DNA from: Paenibacillus zeirhizosphaerae
GTDB lineage: Bacteria > Bacillota > Bacilli > Paenibacillales > Paenibacillaceae
DNA: 64,000 nucleotides
NCBI RefSeq assembly: GCF_030705605.1
Contig: NZ_JAPCKK010000031.1
Location: forward strand, 1-64,000
Direction: 5' to 3'
Below the pieces are notes generated by a model, which was not told the origin of the DNA, ran no database searches, and saw only the letters and a program-made list of their open reading frames with translations. A program made the position numbers and the translations under genes. Of the stretch, positions 17,942-26,735 are shown piece by piece; the first letter of the stretch is position 1; every line of letters begins with the position of its first letter.

Positions 17942-17990
17942 AAAAAACACTTCAATCGCTGTTTCCCCCTGCGATCGAAGTGTTTTTTTC
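17942..17990. terminator. Bidirectional terminator after ureF
   Basis: AACACTTCAATCGC and GCGATCGAAGTGTT pair around an 11-base loop, with T runs on the plus strand and an A run on the other side. It serves the convergent ureF and XRE genes. Confidence 0.85.
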
Positions 17991-18008
17991 ATTTTTTTAA
18001 ATAAGATA

Positions 18009-18350
18009 TCAGGATTCGGATTTGCCCTTATCATGCCGATATGACACAAATTCAATGTACTCCCTTATAAACCACTGCTCATCCTTCGACAACTCTCGTT
18101 TCTGACCATAAATGTTGGCCAGGAAGGATTCTGAGTGATTTTCCAACGTTCCTTTTCCTAAAACGAGCCAATCAAGGCTAACGTCAAAAAAAGCGGCAAT
18201 TTCAATCAACTTGCTGGTGCCAGGTTTGGATTTCCCCCTTTTCCAATCTCCCAGATTTCCCGTACTGATAGAGAGCTGCTCGCAAAATGCCTTTTTCGTC
18301 ATTCCTCTTCGATGAATCAGCGTCTCAATGCGCTCATAAATGGGCTGCAT
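18009..18350 (-). CDS. XRE-family transcriptional regulator (paralogue 1)
   Basis: The ATG at 18350 has AGGAAGG nine bases upstream; the frame is open further, but no comparable site exists there. The 113-residue product has an N-terminal helix-turn-helix (MTKKAFCEQLSISTGNLGDW, then KRGKSKPGTSKLIEIAAFF) of the phage-repressor type and a 40-residue helical tail ending in WFIREYIEFVSYR. It is a close paralogue of the regulator at 18.9 kb, with the same tail motif. Targets are unknown; self-regulation would be typical. Confidence 0.85.
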   Translation of the reverse strand: MQPIYERIETLIHRRGMTKKAFCEQLSISTGNLGDWKRGKSKPGTSKLIEIAAFFDVSLDWLVLGKGTLENHSESFLANIYGQKRELSKDEQWFIREYIEFVSYRHDKGKSES

Positions 18351-18407
18351 ATACACCCGCCTTCCTAAAAAAATCCAAGCAAGACGACGCACGTAAGTAA
18401 TTATCGA

Positions 18408-18436
18408 TTGTAAAATGACGTAAATAAGTATATAAT
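18408..18436 (+). promoter_or_regulatory. Predicted promoter of the small XRE gene
   Basis: TTGTAA and TATAAT are separated by 17 bases. Two ACGTAARTAA boxes (18391 and 18418) sit in and near this promoter and could be operator half-sites for the flanking XRE proteins. Confidence 0.55.
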
Positions 18437-18520
18437 GAGCTTCAGATGGTTCATTATAGCATGTTTCAAGACGAATTACAGCACAGCTAGTATCGGAAAA
18501 GCGGTTAGGAGTGAAACTTC

Positions 18521-18727
18521 TTGAAGAATAAAAAGCCGATCACTCCATTCGGGTGGGCAATTAAACAGAGACTTACCGAGCTACAGATGGATCAGAAAAG
18601 CTTTTGCGAGTTGCACGGGATACCTCCATCCCGTCTCTCCAATCTGATTCACGGCACCCGGAAAGCCGCCCGCCACAGACATCTGGTTGCCAGACTTCTC
18701 GATATACACCCGAATGAAGTAAAATGA
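18521..18727 (+). CDS. Small XRE-type helix-turn-helix protein
   Basis: This 68-residue protein starts at a TTG with AGGAG upstream. Nearly all of it is a helix-turn-helix domain: IKQRLTELQMDQKSFCELHG, then IPPSRLSNLIHGTRKA, ending in VARLLDIHPNEVK. It lies between two longer minus-strand XRE paralogues and is transcribed toward the second. With no effector domain it could act as a minimal repressor or antagonist; that is inference. Confidence 0.7.
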   Translation: MKNKKPITPFGWAIKQRLTELQMDQKSFCELHGIPPSRLSNLIHGTRKAARHRHLVARLLDIHPNEVK

Positions 18728-18882
18728 CTTACCTCACCCGCCTCAAACTGCAGGAAACAAGGGTTACTCAAGCGTCGAATCAAAATCATTCACGGCATGC
18801 TGCCGCTCTATGCCGTATGCAAGGACGAGCGCAATTCATAAAGACTTGTCAGCGGCGATCCGTTGCAAGCCTTTATGAACCT

Positions 18883-19254
18883 TTAGTCTGTCTCCTCTTC
18901 CTTCATCATCTTTTTGCGGTAAGCAGTAAATTCAATATAGTCCCGTATAAATGCTTTTTCCTGCTGTGTAAGCTGATCAACTTGGCAATTCAATTGCCCT
19001 AAATCGTCAAAAAAATATGACTCCTTCTCCTCATTTACCATTTCACGCTGTGGATTTCTGCCCATCATTAGCCAGTCCAAGCTTGTATCAAAAAAAGTGG
19101 CAATCTCAATCAGCTTATTGGTGCCAGGGGTTGTTTTCCCTCTTTTCCAGTCGCCAAAATTCCCGGTACTAATCCCTAACTGTTGGCAAAAAGCTTTTTT
19201 CGTCATTCCCCTTTCAGCGATGAGCGCCTCAATCCGTTGATAAATCGATTCCAT
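18883..19254 (-). CDS. XRE-family transcriptional regulator (paralogue 2)
   Basis: The 123-residue product aligns throughout with the regulator at 18.0 kb: MTKKAFCQQLGISTGNFGDW, KRGKTTPGTNKLIEIATFF, and the tail KAFIRDYIEFTAYRKK. A 13-residue linker region differs and is more acidic. AAAGGCGG precedes the ATG. The two genes probably arose by tandem duplication. Confidence 0.87.
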   Translation of the reverse strand: MESIYQRIEALIAERGMTKKAFCQQLGISTGNFGDWKRGKTTPGTNKLIEIATFFDTSLDWLMMGRNPQREMVNEEKESYFFDDLGQLNCQVDQLTQQEKAFIRDYIEFTAYRKKMMKEEETD

Positions 19255-19340
19255 AGAATACCGCCTTTCATCTAAACTTTACATACATTTTTTCGAAATT
19301 CGGATATGTATACGCAAAACATTATAGCACACGATATGGC

Positions 19341-19376
19341 AAGACCGTTCATTTTCCATAATGAACGGTCTTTTTT
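19341..19376 (+). terminator. Terminator-like hairpin
   Basis: AAGACCGTTCATT and AATGAACGGTCTT pair tightly, followed by TTTT on the plus strand. It lies between the MarR gene end and the XRE promoter region. The stem shares ACCGTTCA with hairpins at 13.65 and 27.87 kb. Confidence 0.7.
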
Positions 19377-19385
19377 CGCGGCATA

Positions 19386-19841
19386 TTATTCAGCCGGATG
19401 ATCCACCTTCAGCAAAATACACTTCAGCTCATCCAAACACTTATTCATTCTCATGAGATCTGCCTCAGATAAGTTTGACAGCTTCTCCTTAATTTGCAAC
19501 GCCATCCTCTTACCTAGCTCCTGAACCAATTCATCACCCTGGGGAGTGATCTCGACCTCTACCACCCGCCGATCCGTCTCGCCTGTCTTCCGCGAAACTA
19601 GATCATATTTAACCAGCTTATCGAGCAACGGTGTCATATTGGGACGTGAAATATTTAACTGTCTGGAAAGCTCGGACACTGTCGAATGACGCATTTCGTG
19701 CAAAAGAAATAATGCATGATAATTACTATTTGATAACGGCAACGAAGAATCATTAATTGGGGATGGAGCTAATTTTTTTCTCACTAATGGAAAAAGTCCC
19801 AACAATCCCTGTGATATATTATTCAAAAGATGGGGCTTCAT
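19386..19841 (-). CDS. MarR-family transcriptional regulator
   Basis: The 151-residue protein has the MarR winged helix: LFLLHEMRHSTVSELSRQL, the recognition region NISRPNMTPLLDKLVKYDLV, and the wing motif SRKTGETDRRVVEVEITPQG with the conserved DRR. MarR dimers usually repress adjacent genes and respond to small ligands. No obvious target is adjacent: it is a single gene between an XRE gene and tRNAs. Confidence 0.9.
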   Translation of the reverse strand: MKPHLLNNISQGLLGLFPLVRKKLAPSPINDSSLPLSNSNYHALFLLHEMRHSTVSELSRQLNISRPNMTPLLDKLVKYDLVSRKTGETDRRVVEVEITPQGDELVQELGKRMALQIKEKLSNLSEADLMRMNKCLDELKCILLKVDHPAE

Positions 19842-20006
19842 ACACTTTCACCATCATTCCTTCATTATTTAGCCTTATTAGCAACCCGACGATTGTTCAC
19901 TGTTTATTTATTTTATAGCATTTAATCGTATGATTATACTCCGTGATCTGTTTTTTTGTAAACATGCATGCCTTTCAAAGCCAGTTTTCAAGCACCTCTT
20001 AACTAG

Positions 20007-20048
20007 AAAGAGTCCGGCGCAATCGCAAGTGATTGTACCGGACTCTTT
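20007..20048 (-). terminator. Terminator of the tRNA-Glu/tRNA-Leu unit
   Basis: On the minus strand AAAGAGTCCGG and CCGGACTCTTT pair around an internal stem, just downstream of tRNA-Leu. Confidence 0.75.
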
Positions 20049-20057
20049 GTGCTGTTA

Positions 20058-20140
20058 TGCGGTAGAGAGGACTCGAACCTCCACGAGCGTACGCCCACTA
20101 CCCCCTCAAGATAGCGTGTCTGCCATTCCACCACTACCGC
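20058..20140 (-). tRNA. tRNA-Leu (GAG), second copy
   Basis: This has the same fold and anticodon GAG as the copy at 16.9 kb. It differs only at acceptor pair 6-67 (T-A type instead of C-G type) and one variable-arm base. It follows tRNA-Glu by 24 bases and is probably cotranscribed with it. Confidence 0.95.
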
Positions 20141-20164
20141 ATATAAAATAAATTGTAAAAGCTA

Positions 20165-20236
20165 TGACCCGTAGGGGATTCGAACCCCTGTTACCTCCGT
20201 GAAAGGGAGGTGTCTTAACCCCTTGACCAACGGGCC
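20165..20236 (-). tRNA. tRNA-Glu (TTC)
   Basis: The minus strand has acceptor GGCCCGT/ACGGGTC, anticodon stem CCTCC/GGAGG with loop CTTTCAC (anticodon TTC), and T arm GGGGTTCGAATCCCC. The discriminator is A and CCA is not encoded. Confidence 0.95.
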
Positions 20237-20270
20237 CTATCAGCATATCGTTCTCGTGACGACAAGATAG

Positions 20271-20299
20271 AGTATACCAAATAGAATTCCAAATGGCAA
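20271..20299 (-). promoter_or_regulatory. Promoter of tRNA-Glu/tRNA-Leu
   Basis: TTGCCA and TATACT are separated by 17 bases on the minus strand, about 35 bases upstream of tRNA-Glu. Confidence 0.65.
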
Positions 20300-20427
20300 C
20301 TATTATTTTTATTTTTTAGTTTATAGAAACAGAAAGTCAGAAAGTATTGCCTTTTCACTTATAATCACTTAAAATAAATCCATAATCACTTATTTAACTT
20401 AAGTATTTATCTGTCAGGAGGTCCTTA

Positions 20428-21216
20428 ATGTATCAAGAAGAACGGATGCAGCTGATTTTGGATCATCTTCATAGCAAGAAGCGGATTTCCATCGAAGAGA
20501 TTTGCTCCTTGTTCGACGTGTCCCGAGACACTGCACGCAGGGATCTTGTCAAACTGGACGAACAAGGGTCCATTATCCGCACCCGTGGCGGTGCTCTCCT
20601 GCCCAACCCTCTTCAGGATAAAATCGGAAACTACAATGAACGGCTTATGACCGTATCTGAAGAAAAGAAAGCTATCGGCCGGATGGCCGCGCATTTTATA
20701 CGTAATGGAGAGCATGTCATTCTCGATTCCTCCACCACGGTTCAAGCATGCGCCGAATTCATCGAGCAGCAGAACTGCTTTATCATTACCAACTCGATTA
20801 ACCAGGCAGACGTCTTATCGGACAAAAAAGGGGTATCTATTCACCTGCTCGGCGGTCAATTGGAGAAGGAACACAGATATGTGTACGGATCAGCGGTTAT
20901 TTCCACCCTGTCCAACTATTTTGTTGATAAAGCATTTATTGGCGTCGGCGGCATATCCGCTAACGGCTTTACTTCCGTTCATGATGAGGAAGGCTTATTA
21001 AAGCATCAAATGATGAAACAGGCCCGCCAGGTATTTGTGTTGGCCGACCATTCCAAGTTCGACAAGGATTTCCCTTTCCGTTTTGCCGGGCTCTCCGAAG
21101 TCGATTTCATCGTAACCGACCGCCTGCCTGACCCCAACATGCTGGAAATGCTGCAGCGTCATGGAATCGAAGTGCTGATTCCCGATCTTAAAGATGAAGA
21201 GGAGTTGGAAGTATGA
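20428..21216 (+). CDS. DeoR-family transcriptional regulator
   Basis: The 262-residue protein has the DeoR helix-turn-helix (ISIEEICSLFDVSRDTARRD, LVKLDEQGSIIRTRGGA) and the C-terminal sugar-phosphate sensor domain (VILDSSTTVQACAEF, ITNSINQADVL, FIGVGGISANGFTS, VLADHSKFDK). AGGAGGT lies five bases before the ATG. DeoR proteins repress sugar operons and release on binding a phosphosugar. It overlaps the downstream HAD phosphatase gene by four bases, so a phosphosugar is a plausible shared theme. Confidence 0.93.
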   Translation: MYQEERMQLILDHLHSKKRISIEEICSLFDVSRDTARRDLVKLDEQGSIIRTRGGALLPNPLQDKIGNYNERLMTVSEEKKAIGRMAAHFIRNGEHVILDSSTTVQACAEFIEQQNCFIITNSINQADVLSDKKGVSIHLLGGQLEKEHRYVYGSAVISTLSNYFVDKAFIGVGGISANGFTSVHDEEGLLKHQMMKQARQVFVLADHSKFDKDFPFRFAGLSEVDFIVTDRLPDPNMLEMLQRHGIEVLIPDLKDEEELEV

Positions 21217-22091
21217 AATTAATTGCTGTGGATTTAGACGGAACTCTTTTGAACGCAGACAGCCGTATCAGCGCAGTGAATGCCGCGGCCGTACGAAAGG
21301 CACAGGAATGTGGAATTATCGTGGCTATAGCTACGGGGAGGGCGGTATATGACGTGCAGGAGAAGTTGAAGGAAGCAGGACTGACCATGCCTATCATCTC
21401 TGCGAACGGCGCAGCCGTGCATGATGAGCAGAACCGCCTGCTGGCATCCTATCCAATGGACCGCAGCCAGGGCTTCTCCGTCCTGGATTGGCTTGAGCAG
21501 AACGACTACTATTATGAGGTAATGACAGACCAGGCCATCTTTTCACCGCAGCAAGGGCATCAGATTTTAACGATCGAAATGGATCGTGTACTAAGCGCCA
21601 ATCCTGAGATCACCTTGAAGGAGCTTATTTACGCTACTGAAAAACAATACTCGCAGGCCGGCATTGTACCGGTCGCTTCTTATCTGCACATTCCGAAGGA
21701 GGCTGAAATCTATAACATTCTCGCGTTCTCCTTTGAAGAGCATAAGCTTGAAAAAGGACGCAGCCGCTTCCGTCATGATTCCTCATTGACCATGGTGATA
21801 TCCTCGGATCGTAACTTTGAGGTTGAGGATATCCGGGCATCCAAAGGCAACGCCCTCTCCTATCTAGCCAACCATCTGGGTGTCTCAATGGAGGAGACGG
21901 TCGCCATAGGAGACAGCTATAATGATATATCCATGCTGACCTCTGCAGGCAAAGGAATCGCCATGGGAAATGCGCACGATGAGATCAAGCTCCTCTGTGA
22001 TGAGGTGACTTTAACCAATACAGAGAACGGGGTTGCCCATGCCATTGAGCACCTGCTGAAAGAGGCATGTCCATCTCCGTCGAACCTCTAA
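21213..22091 (+). CDS. Cof-type HAD-IIB phosphatase
   Basis: The 292-residue protein has all HAD motifs: DLDGTLLNADSRIS (motif I), ATGRAVYDVQ (motif II), Lys in ASKGNALSYLANHLGV (motif III) and GDSYNDISMLTSAG (motif IV), with a C2B cap in between. Cof-type members dephosphorylate sugar phosphates, FMN or PLP; specificity cannot be read here. The ATGA overlap with the DeoR regulator indicates translational coupling. Confidence 0.93.
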   Translation: MKLIAVDLDGTLLNADSRISAVNAAAVRKAQECGIIVAIATGRAVYDVQEKLKEAGLTMPIISANGAAVHDEQNRLLASYPMDRSQGFSVLDWLEQNDYYYEVMTDQAIFSPQQGHQILTIEMDRVLSANPEITLKELIYATEKQYSQAGIVPVASYLHIPKEAEIYNILAFSFEEHKLEKGRSRFRHDSSLTMVISSDRNFEVEDIRASKGNALSYLANHLGVSMEETVAIGDSYNDISMLTSAGKGIAMGNAHDEIKLLCDEVTLTNTENGVAHAIEHLLKEACPSPSNL

Positions 22092-22112
22092 GCGGTGACA
22101 AAGTTGCAAATT

Positions 22113-22147
22113 AGGCCAGCCAGAAATTTCTCTGGCTGACCTTTTTG
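22113..22147 (+). terminator. Terminator of the deoR-HAD operon
   Basis: The stem GGCCAGCCAGA/TCTGGCTGACC is followed by TTTTT. Confidence 0.8.
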
Positions 22148-22249
22148 CAGGTGCCTCAAGATGGTACGTTACGATGGTACACTACCAAATACAAGGCTGC
22201 AGTACGAGCGAAGCTATGGGGTAAGTAGGGGCATGCACGGAGCAGCGGA

Positions 22250-22332
22250 GAGAACGAAGCAATTCCGGACAAGCGGCAGCGTTCGCCTTTGGCCCGGAGG
22301 GTCAACAGCGATGGGAGGAATGCTTCGTTCTC
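22250..22332. repeat. Long intergenic inverted repeat
   Basis: Arms GAGAACGAAGCAATTCC and GGAATGCTTCGTTCTC (one base missing) enclose 50 GC-rich bases between the terminator and the GH43 gene end. No T run follows, so it is not a simple terminator. It may be a copy of a genomic dispersed repeat; no second copy was seen in the window. Confidence 0.5.
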
Positions 22333-22365
22333 GGAGCGTCTCACAACAACAAAGCAGCGCCCAGA

Positions 22366-23325
22366 TCAGCCTCCATCTCGAACCGGAATCCCGAAGTCAG
22401 GTGTTCCGTCCTCCTTCCAATGAAAAACCTGAGCACGAGTATGACGGTTCGGATCATACAGCGGATCCCCGGTAACTTCCTTATAGTTCCGCGCATGGTA
22501 AATGAGAACGTCCTCCCCGTCTTCATTCACGGTGAAGCTGTTATGGCCCGGCCCGTACTGCCCCGTCTCTTCGTTGGTTTGCAATACCGACTCAGGCTCC
22601 TTGATCCAGGAGGCGGCGTCCAACAAATCGGCGTTTTCATCCGCCCACAGCAATCCCATGCAGTAGTTAAAGTCAGTGGCACTGGCCGAATACGTAATGA
22701 ATATCCGCCCGTTCCGCTTGAGAACTGCTGGTCCTTCGTTTACGCTGAATCCGATCACCTCCCAGTCATGCTCGGGCGTGGCAATCATCGTTTGCGGCCC
22801 GGTTAAAGTCCAGGCATTACTCATTTCCGATATGTAGAGATTCGAATTGCCCGGAATGTCCAGGTCTTTTTGCGCCCATACATAATACCGGATACCCCGA
22901 TGCTCAAAGGAAGTGGCATCCAAAGCAAAGGATTCCCACGCTGTCTTAACCTGCCCCTTCTCGATCCACTCCCCTTCCAGCGGGTTTGCAGATTCATTTT
23001 CCAGCACATACATCCGGTGATCGAATAAACCCTCCTTCGTTTCCGTCGTGCGGGCAGCCGCGAAATAGATATACCACTTACCGTCGATAAAATGGATTTC
23101 CGGAGCCCAAATATTCGCGCTGAGCGGTCCTGTATCGTATTTACGCCAAACCACAACCGGTTCAGCCAGGGACAAGCCTTCAATTGTGGCTGCGCGGCGC
23201 ACCTCAATCCTGTCGTATTCCGGCACGGAGGCCGTGAAATAGTAGTAGCCGTCCGTATGTTTGTACACCCACGGGTCCGCACGCTGTTCGATCAGCGGAT
23301 TTTGATAACTTTTAACGGTTTGCAT
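22366..23325 (-). CDS. Glycoside hydrolase family 43 enzyme
   Basis: The 319-residue protein has no signal peptide and shows the five-bladed propeller pattern of GH43. The catalytic base is Asp17 in QRADPWVYKH; other expected acidic residues are the Asp in FALDATSFEHRG and the general acid Glu in SVNEGPAVLKRNG. WAPEIHFIDGKWYIYFAA is the family hallmark. GH43 members are mostly alpha-L-arabinofuranosidases and beta-xylosidases acting with inversion. It is the last gene of a sugar ABC operon, so it likely cleaves imported arabinose- or xylose-containing oligosaccharides in the cytoplasm. Confidence 0.9.
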   Translation of the reverse strand: MQTVKSYQNPLIEQRADPWVYKHTDGYYYFTASVPEYDRIEVRRAATIEGLSLAEPVVVWRKYDTGPLSANIWAPEIHFIDGKWYIYFAAARTTETKEGLFDHRMYVLENESANPLEGEWIEKGQVKTAWESFALDATSFEHRGIRYYVWAQKDLDIPGNSNLYISEMSNAWTLTGPQTMIATPEHDWEVIGFSVNEGPAVLKRNGRIFITYSASATDFNYCMGLLWADENADLLDAASWIKEPESVLQTNEETGQYGPGHNSFTVNEDGEDVLIYHARNYKEVTGDPLYDPNRHTRAQVFHWKEDGTPDFGIPVRDGG

Positions 23326-23372
23326 GTCCTATAACCCCTTTCCATTGCCAACATATAGATCCTAGATCCGGT

Positions 23373-24263
23373 CTAACCTTTGACAGCCCCAGCCGTCATC
23401 CCGTCAATAAAGTATTTCTGGAAGGCCACAAATAAAATGAAGATCGGCAAGATGGAGAAAAACGAGCCTACAATCAGTAAATCATAGTTATTTCCATACG
23501 GGGTGAGCAGCGTTTTCAAGCCGATGGGCAGCGTGTACTTGCTTTCATCACTCAGAACCATGAACGGCCACAGAAAGTTGTTCCAGCTATTCATCCCGTT
23601 CAGGATGGCCATCGCTGCAAATGACGGCTTCATGATCGGCAAAATAAGACGGAGGTAGATGCCGTACTCGCTAGCTCCATCAACCCGGCCTGCAGCGATA
23701 ATCTCCTTGGGCACTCCGCTCAGGTACTGACGGAAGAAGAAAATGGTGGCCGCGCTCGCGATCCCCGGCAGAATAATGGCCGAATAGGTGTTCATCATGC
23801 CCAGATTGTTAATCAGCGTGTACAGCGGCAGCAGCAAAATTTCAAACGGCACCATCATAATCAGCAGCACGCATACAAAGAGAAAATTTTTACCTTTAAA
23901 CTCATAAGCCGAGAAGCCATAAGCGACCGTTGCACTGACGAACAGGGTCAAGACGACCTGCACAATCGTAAGCAGCAGCGAATTAAAAAACCAGCCGAAA
24001 TAAGCATGATTGCCAGTAAACAAATAGATGTAGTTGTCAAAGCTCATGACAGACAAATCAAATTTCAAATTCAATCCGTATCGGATCAACTCCTGCCCCG
24101 GCTTGAAGGAGGAAATGGCGATCGCATAAAACGGAAGCAAAATAAGGACACAGACGGCAATGAAAAATACAAGCAGAATGATTCTTGCAGCGAGTCCTTT
24201 CCCCACACGAGCCTCACTTTCGCGGACAGACGCATGTACACCTGTGGCAAGCTCCTTTTTCAT
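23373..24263 (-). CDS. Carbohydrate ABC transporter permease (MalG/AraQ type)
   Basis: The 296-residue protein has six hydrophobic segments and the EAA loop AGRVDGASEYGIYLRLILPI that contacts the ATPase. The C-terminus (YFIDGMTAGAVKG) is typical of MalG-family permeases. It overlaps the upstream permease by one base. No ATPase gene is present in this operon, so a shared MsmX-like ATPase probably serves it, as for related Bacillus sugar importers. Confidence 0.92.
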   Translation of the reverse strand: MKKELATGVHASVRESEARVGKGLAARIILLVFFIAVCVLILLPFYAIAISSFKPGQELIRYGLNLKFDLSVMSFDNYIYLFTGNHAYFGWFFNSLLLTIVQVVLTLFVSATVAYGFSAYEFKGKNFLFVCVLLIMMVPFEILLLPLYTLINNLGMMNTYSAIILPGIASAATIFFFRQYLSGVPKEIIAAGRVDGASEYGIYLRLILPIMKPSFAAMAILNGMNSWNNFLWPFMVLSDESKYTLPIGLKTLLTPYGNNYDLLIVGSFFSILPIFILFVAFQKYFIDGMTAGAVKG

Positions 24264-25159
24264 TACCGGTCCTCCTTCTTAAACAGCCCGGAAAACGCCA
24301 GCTGCGTCAAGTTAATCAGCATCGTAATCGCCAGGAGCACAATGCCAACTGCCGCTGCGTAGCCAAGATTGTTCTTCTCAATGCCCTGGCGGTACAGATA
24401 ACCGACGATGGTAAGACCGATATTTTTGGGTGAGTTGTTGCCGTTCCACAGCATCATGCTTTCAATAAACATGGCCAAACCGGCATATATACTGATCGTC
24501 ACCACATAAATCGTCGTTGGCTTCAACAGCGGCATCGTAATCAATCTGAATTTTTGAAAAGCGGAAGCTCCGTCAATCGAAGCGGCTTCATAATAATCGT
24601 CAGGAATATTTTTGAGGCCTGACAGGAAATACAGCATGTTCACACCGGTCCATCTCCAGGCAGCAAGCGCCAGCAGAGCGATAAACCCGGTGACCTGGCC
24701 CTTCAAAAACTTGACAGGCTCTATGCCAAACCAGCCTAAAATGCTATTGATGAGCGAGCCATCCATTTCCCCGAACATGAGGCGGAAAATCGTGCCTGCC
24801 ACCACGACCGAGGTGAGCGCCGGGAAGAAGAAGGAGGATTTGAAAAATTCTCTCCCCCACATGAATTTATTGTTAATCAGAACCGCAAACAGCATCGGGA
24901 AAGGAATCAGAATCACCAACGTGAGAACCATATAGATGGCGCTGTTCAGCACAGCCTTTAGAAAGATACCGTCCCCCATGAGCTTTGTATAATTATCAAA
25001 CCCTACCCAGCTGGCTTCCTGTCCGAGCGAAATTTTCTGGAAGCTCATTTCGAAGGAGCTCAGCAGCGGATAAACCCAGAACACGGCGAAAATGATAACA
25101 AACGGCAGCACAAATACATAAGGAGCAACCTTTTGCGAGTACAGGAAATTTTTAATCAT
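24263..25159 (-). CDS. Carbohydrate ABC transporter permease (MalF/AraP type)
   Basis: The ATG at 25159 has AAAGGAG ten bases upstream and gives a 298-residue protein beginning MIKNFLYSQKVAPYVFVLP, typical of this class. Six transmembrane segments and the EAA loop (YYEAASIDGASAFQKFRLIT) are visible. It pairs with the downstream MalG-type permease to form the membrane channel of the importer. Confidence 0.92.
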   Translation of the reverse strand: MIKNFLYSQKVAPYVFVLPFVIIFAVFWVYPLLSSFEMSFQKISLGQEASWVGFDNYTKLMGDGIFLKAVLNSAIYMVLTLVILIPFPMLFAVLINNKFMWGREFFKSSFFFPALTSVVVAGTIFRLMFGEMDGSLINSILGWFGIEPVKFLKGQVTGFIALLALAAWRWTGVNMLYFLSGLKNIPDDYYEAASIDGASAFQKFRLITMPLLKPTTIYVVTISIYAGLAMFIESMMLWNGNNSPKNIGLTIVGYLYRQGIEKNNLGYAAAVGIVLLAITMLINLTQLAFSGLFKKEDR

Positions 25160-25227
25160 CTCTCTCACTCCTTTCTTCAAAACCGAGCTGCCCCTGTGCA
25201 GAGCAGCCCACTTTTCCATCCTTCCGG

Positions 25228-26565
25228 TTATTGCAGCTCTTGTTCGATTTGCGCCTGCGCGTCATTCAATGCTTCCGTAATATCCCTTCCGTCCTCGAAA
25301 ATTTCGTTCAAGGTTACGGTAGTGAACACATTACTGATAGTAGGAGTAGCGGAGGTCGATTTGATCAACTGAATTTCATCCTTGATTTCATTCAAGACAT
25401 CGAACGGATTGTTGACAAAATATTTCACAAACTGGTTATCAGGATTATGGGTAACATCCTTCATTTCCCAAATATCCATGTTAACCGGATCAAACCCAAG
25501 CGTATTCCAGATTTCGATATTGGCATCCTCCGACAATTTAGCGAAAGCAACGAATTCCTTGGCCAACTGTACATCCTTCGCTGTTTTAGTAACCACAGTT
25601 CCGGTTCCGCCGCCACCCAACGACCTCGGCATTCCCTCTTCCATGACCGGAAGGGGAGCCAAAGCAATTTTCCCTGCCAAATCCGGCATATAGTTCGTAT
25701 AACGCGACATCATCCAAAGCGGCATAAAAGCGGTGGCATAATTTCCGGAGTTAAACTCCCCGTAAGCTTCCTCGGTATCCGGTTGTCCTCCGGCAACTGT
25801 TGCAATGACATTGTTATCCTGCAAATCCTTCAAAACGGTGAGTCCCTTGATCATTTCCGGAGAGTTCACCACAGGCTTGGCGCTGTCATCCGTAAAATCC
25901 GCTCCCTGCTGGGCAAGCATCATTCCCGCCTGCCAAGTCGCACTGGTGTCGGCTGTGGCCATATACTTGCCGGTCTTTTCATAAACCTGGATGCCGGCTT
26001 TCTTGAAATCGTCCCAGGTTTTGATGGTGGTATAATCCACACCGGCTTCCTTGAGGATTTCCGTGTTATAAAAAGCTACCGTTGCGCCTACATGAGTCGG
26101 AGCGCCGTAGTTCACACCGTCTTTGCTGTACAAATCGAGCCTTGACTTCACGATCGTATCCCGGTATGGATCCACGACATCGTTAAGCTGCTCCAGTTGG
26201 GGGGTTCCGGCCAGGAAGTCCGGAAACTTGCCAAGCTCAATATCCGAAATGTCCGGAGCGCCCGTCCCCGTCTGCAGGGCGATCGACAGCTTGTTGTGCA
26301 TGTCATCATACGGCATGACATTAACATTCAGCTTGATCTGCCGATCCGGGTTGGCCTCGTTCCACTTGGTCAGCATTTTCTCAAAATGCTGACCATGCAG
26401 CTCAACAAAGGTCCAATAAGAAAGCTCCGTAGCATTTTCACCTGCACCGCCATCAAGAACTTTGGTTTCCCCTCCTGCACCCTTATTGCTGGAAGAGTTA
26501 CCACAGCCCCAAAGGAAGAAAACCATCGACACCACCGTGAGTACAACAAACCATTTTTTCTTCAT
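25228..26565 (-). CDS. Sugar ABC transporter substrate-binding lipoprotein
   Basis: The 445-residue protein has a lipobox (FFLWGCGNSSS) and the family 1 solute-binding fold: LSYWTFVELHGQHFEKML, the region around GAPDISDIELGKFPDFL, and MPLWMMSRYTNYMPDLAGKI. It should capture an oligosaccharide outside the membrane and deliver it to the two downstream permeases. It is the first gene of the operon, divergent from an ArsR-like regulator across a 341-base AT-rich interval. Confidence 0.93.
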   Translation of the reverse strand: MKKKWFVVLTVVSMVFFLWGCGNSSSNKGAGGETKVLDGGAGENATELSYWTFVELHGQHFEKMLTKWNEANPDRQIKLNVNVMPYDDMHNKLSIALQTGTGAPDISDIELGKFPDFLAGTPQLEQLNDVVDPYRDTIVKSRLDLYSKDGVNYGAPTHVGATVAFYNTEILKEAGVDYTTIKTWDDFKKAGIQVYEKTGKYMATADTSATWQAGMMLAQQGADFTDDSAKPVVNSPEMIKGLTVLKDLQDNNVIATVAGGQPDTEEAYGEFNSGNYATAFMPLWMMSRYTNYMPDLAGKIALAPLPVMEEGMPRSLGGGGTGTVVTKTAKDVQLAKEFVAFAKLSEDANIEIWNTLGFDPVNMDIWEMKDVTHNPDNQFVKYFVNNPFDVLNEIKDEIQLIKSTSATPTISNVFTTVTLNEIFEDGRDITEALNDAQAQIEQELQ

Positions 26566-26735
26566 GCTTGACCCTCCCTATCTGTAATTAAAAAATTCAA
26601 TTGATTGTATCCGCTTACAGGAATAAAATAGCATAGAAAAGAATCAGTTGTAAACATTAAAATATAAAATGATTTATAAAAACATAAAATTGTTATACTT
26701 TTTGTATTGTAAAGACAAAATTTCAGTAAAAAAAG

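Noticed and set aside
25231..26145. 304-codon plus-strand frame opposite the substrate-binding protein
   Set aside because: No family features; the minus-strand gene is complete with a lipobox.
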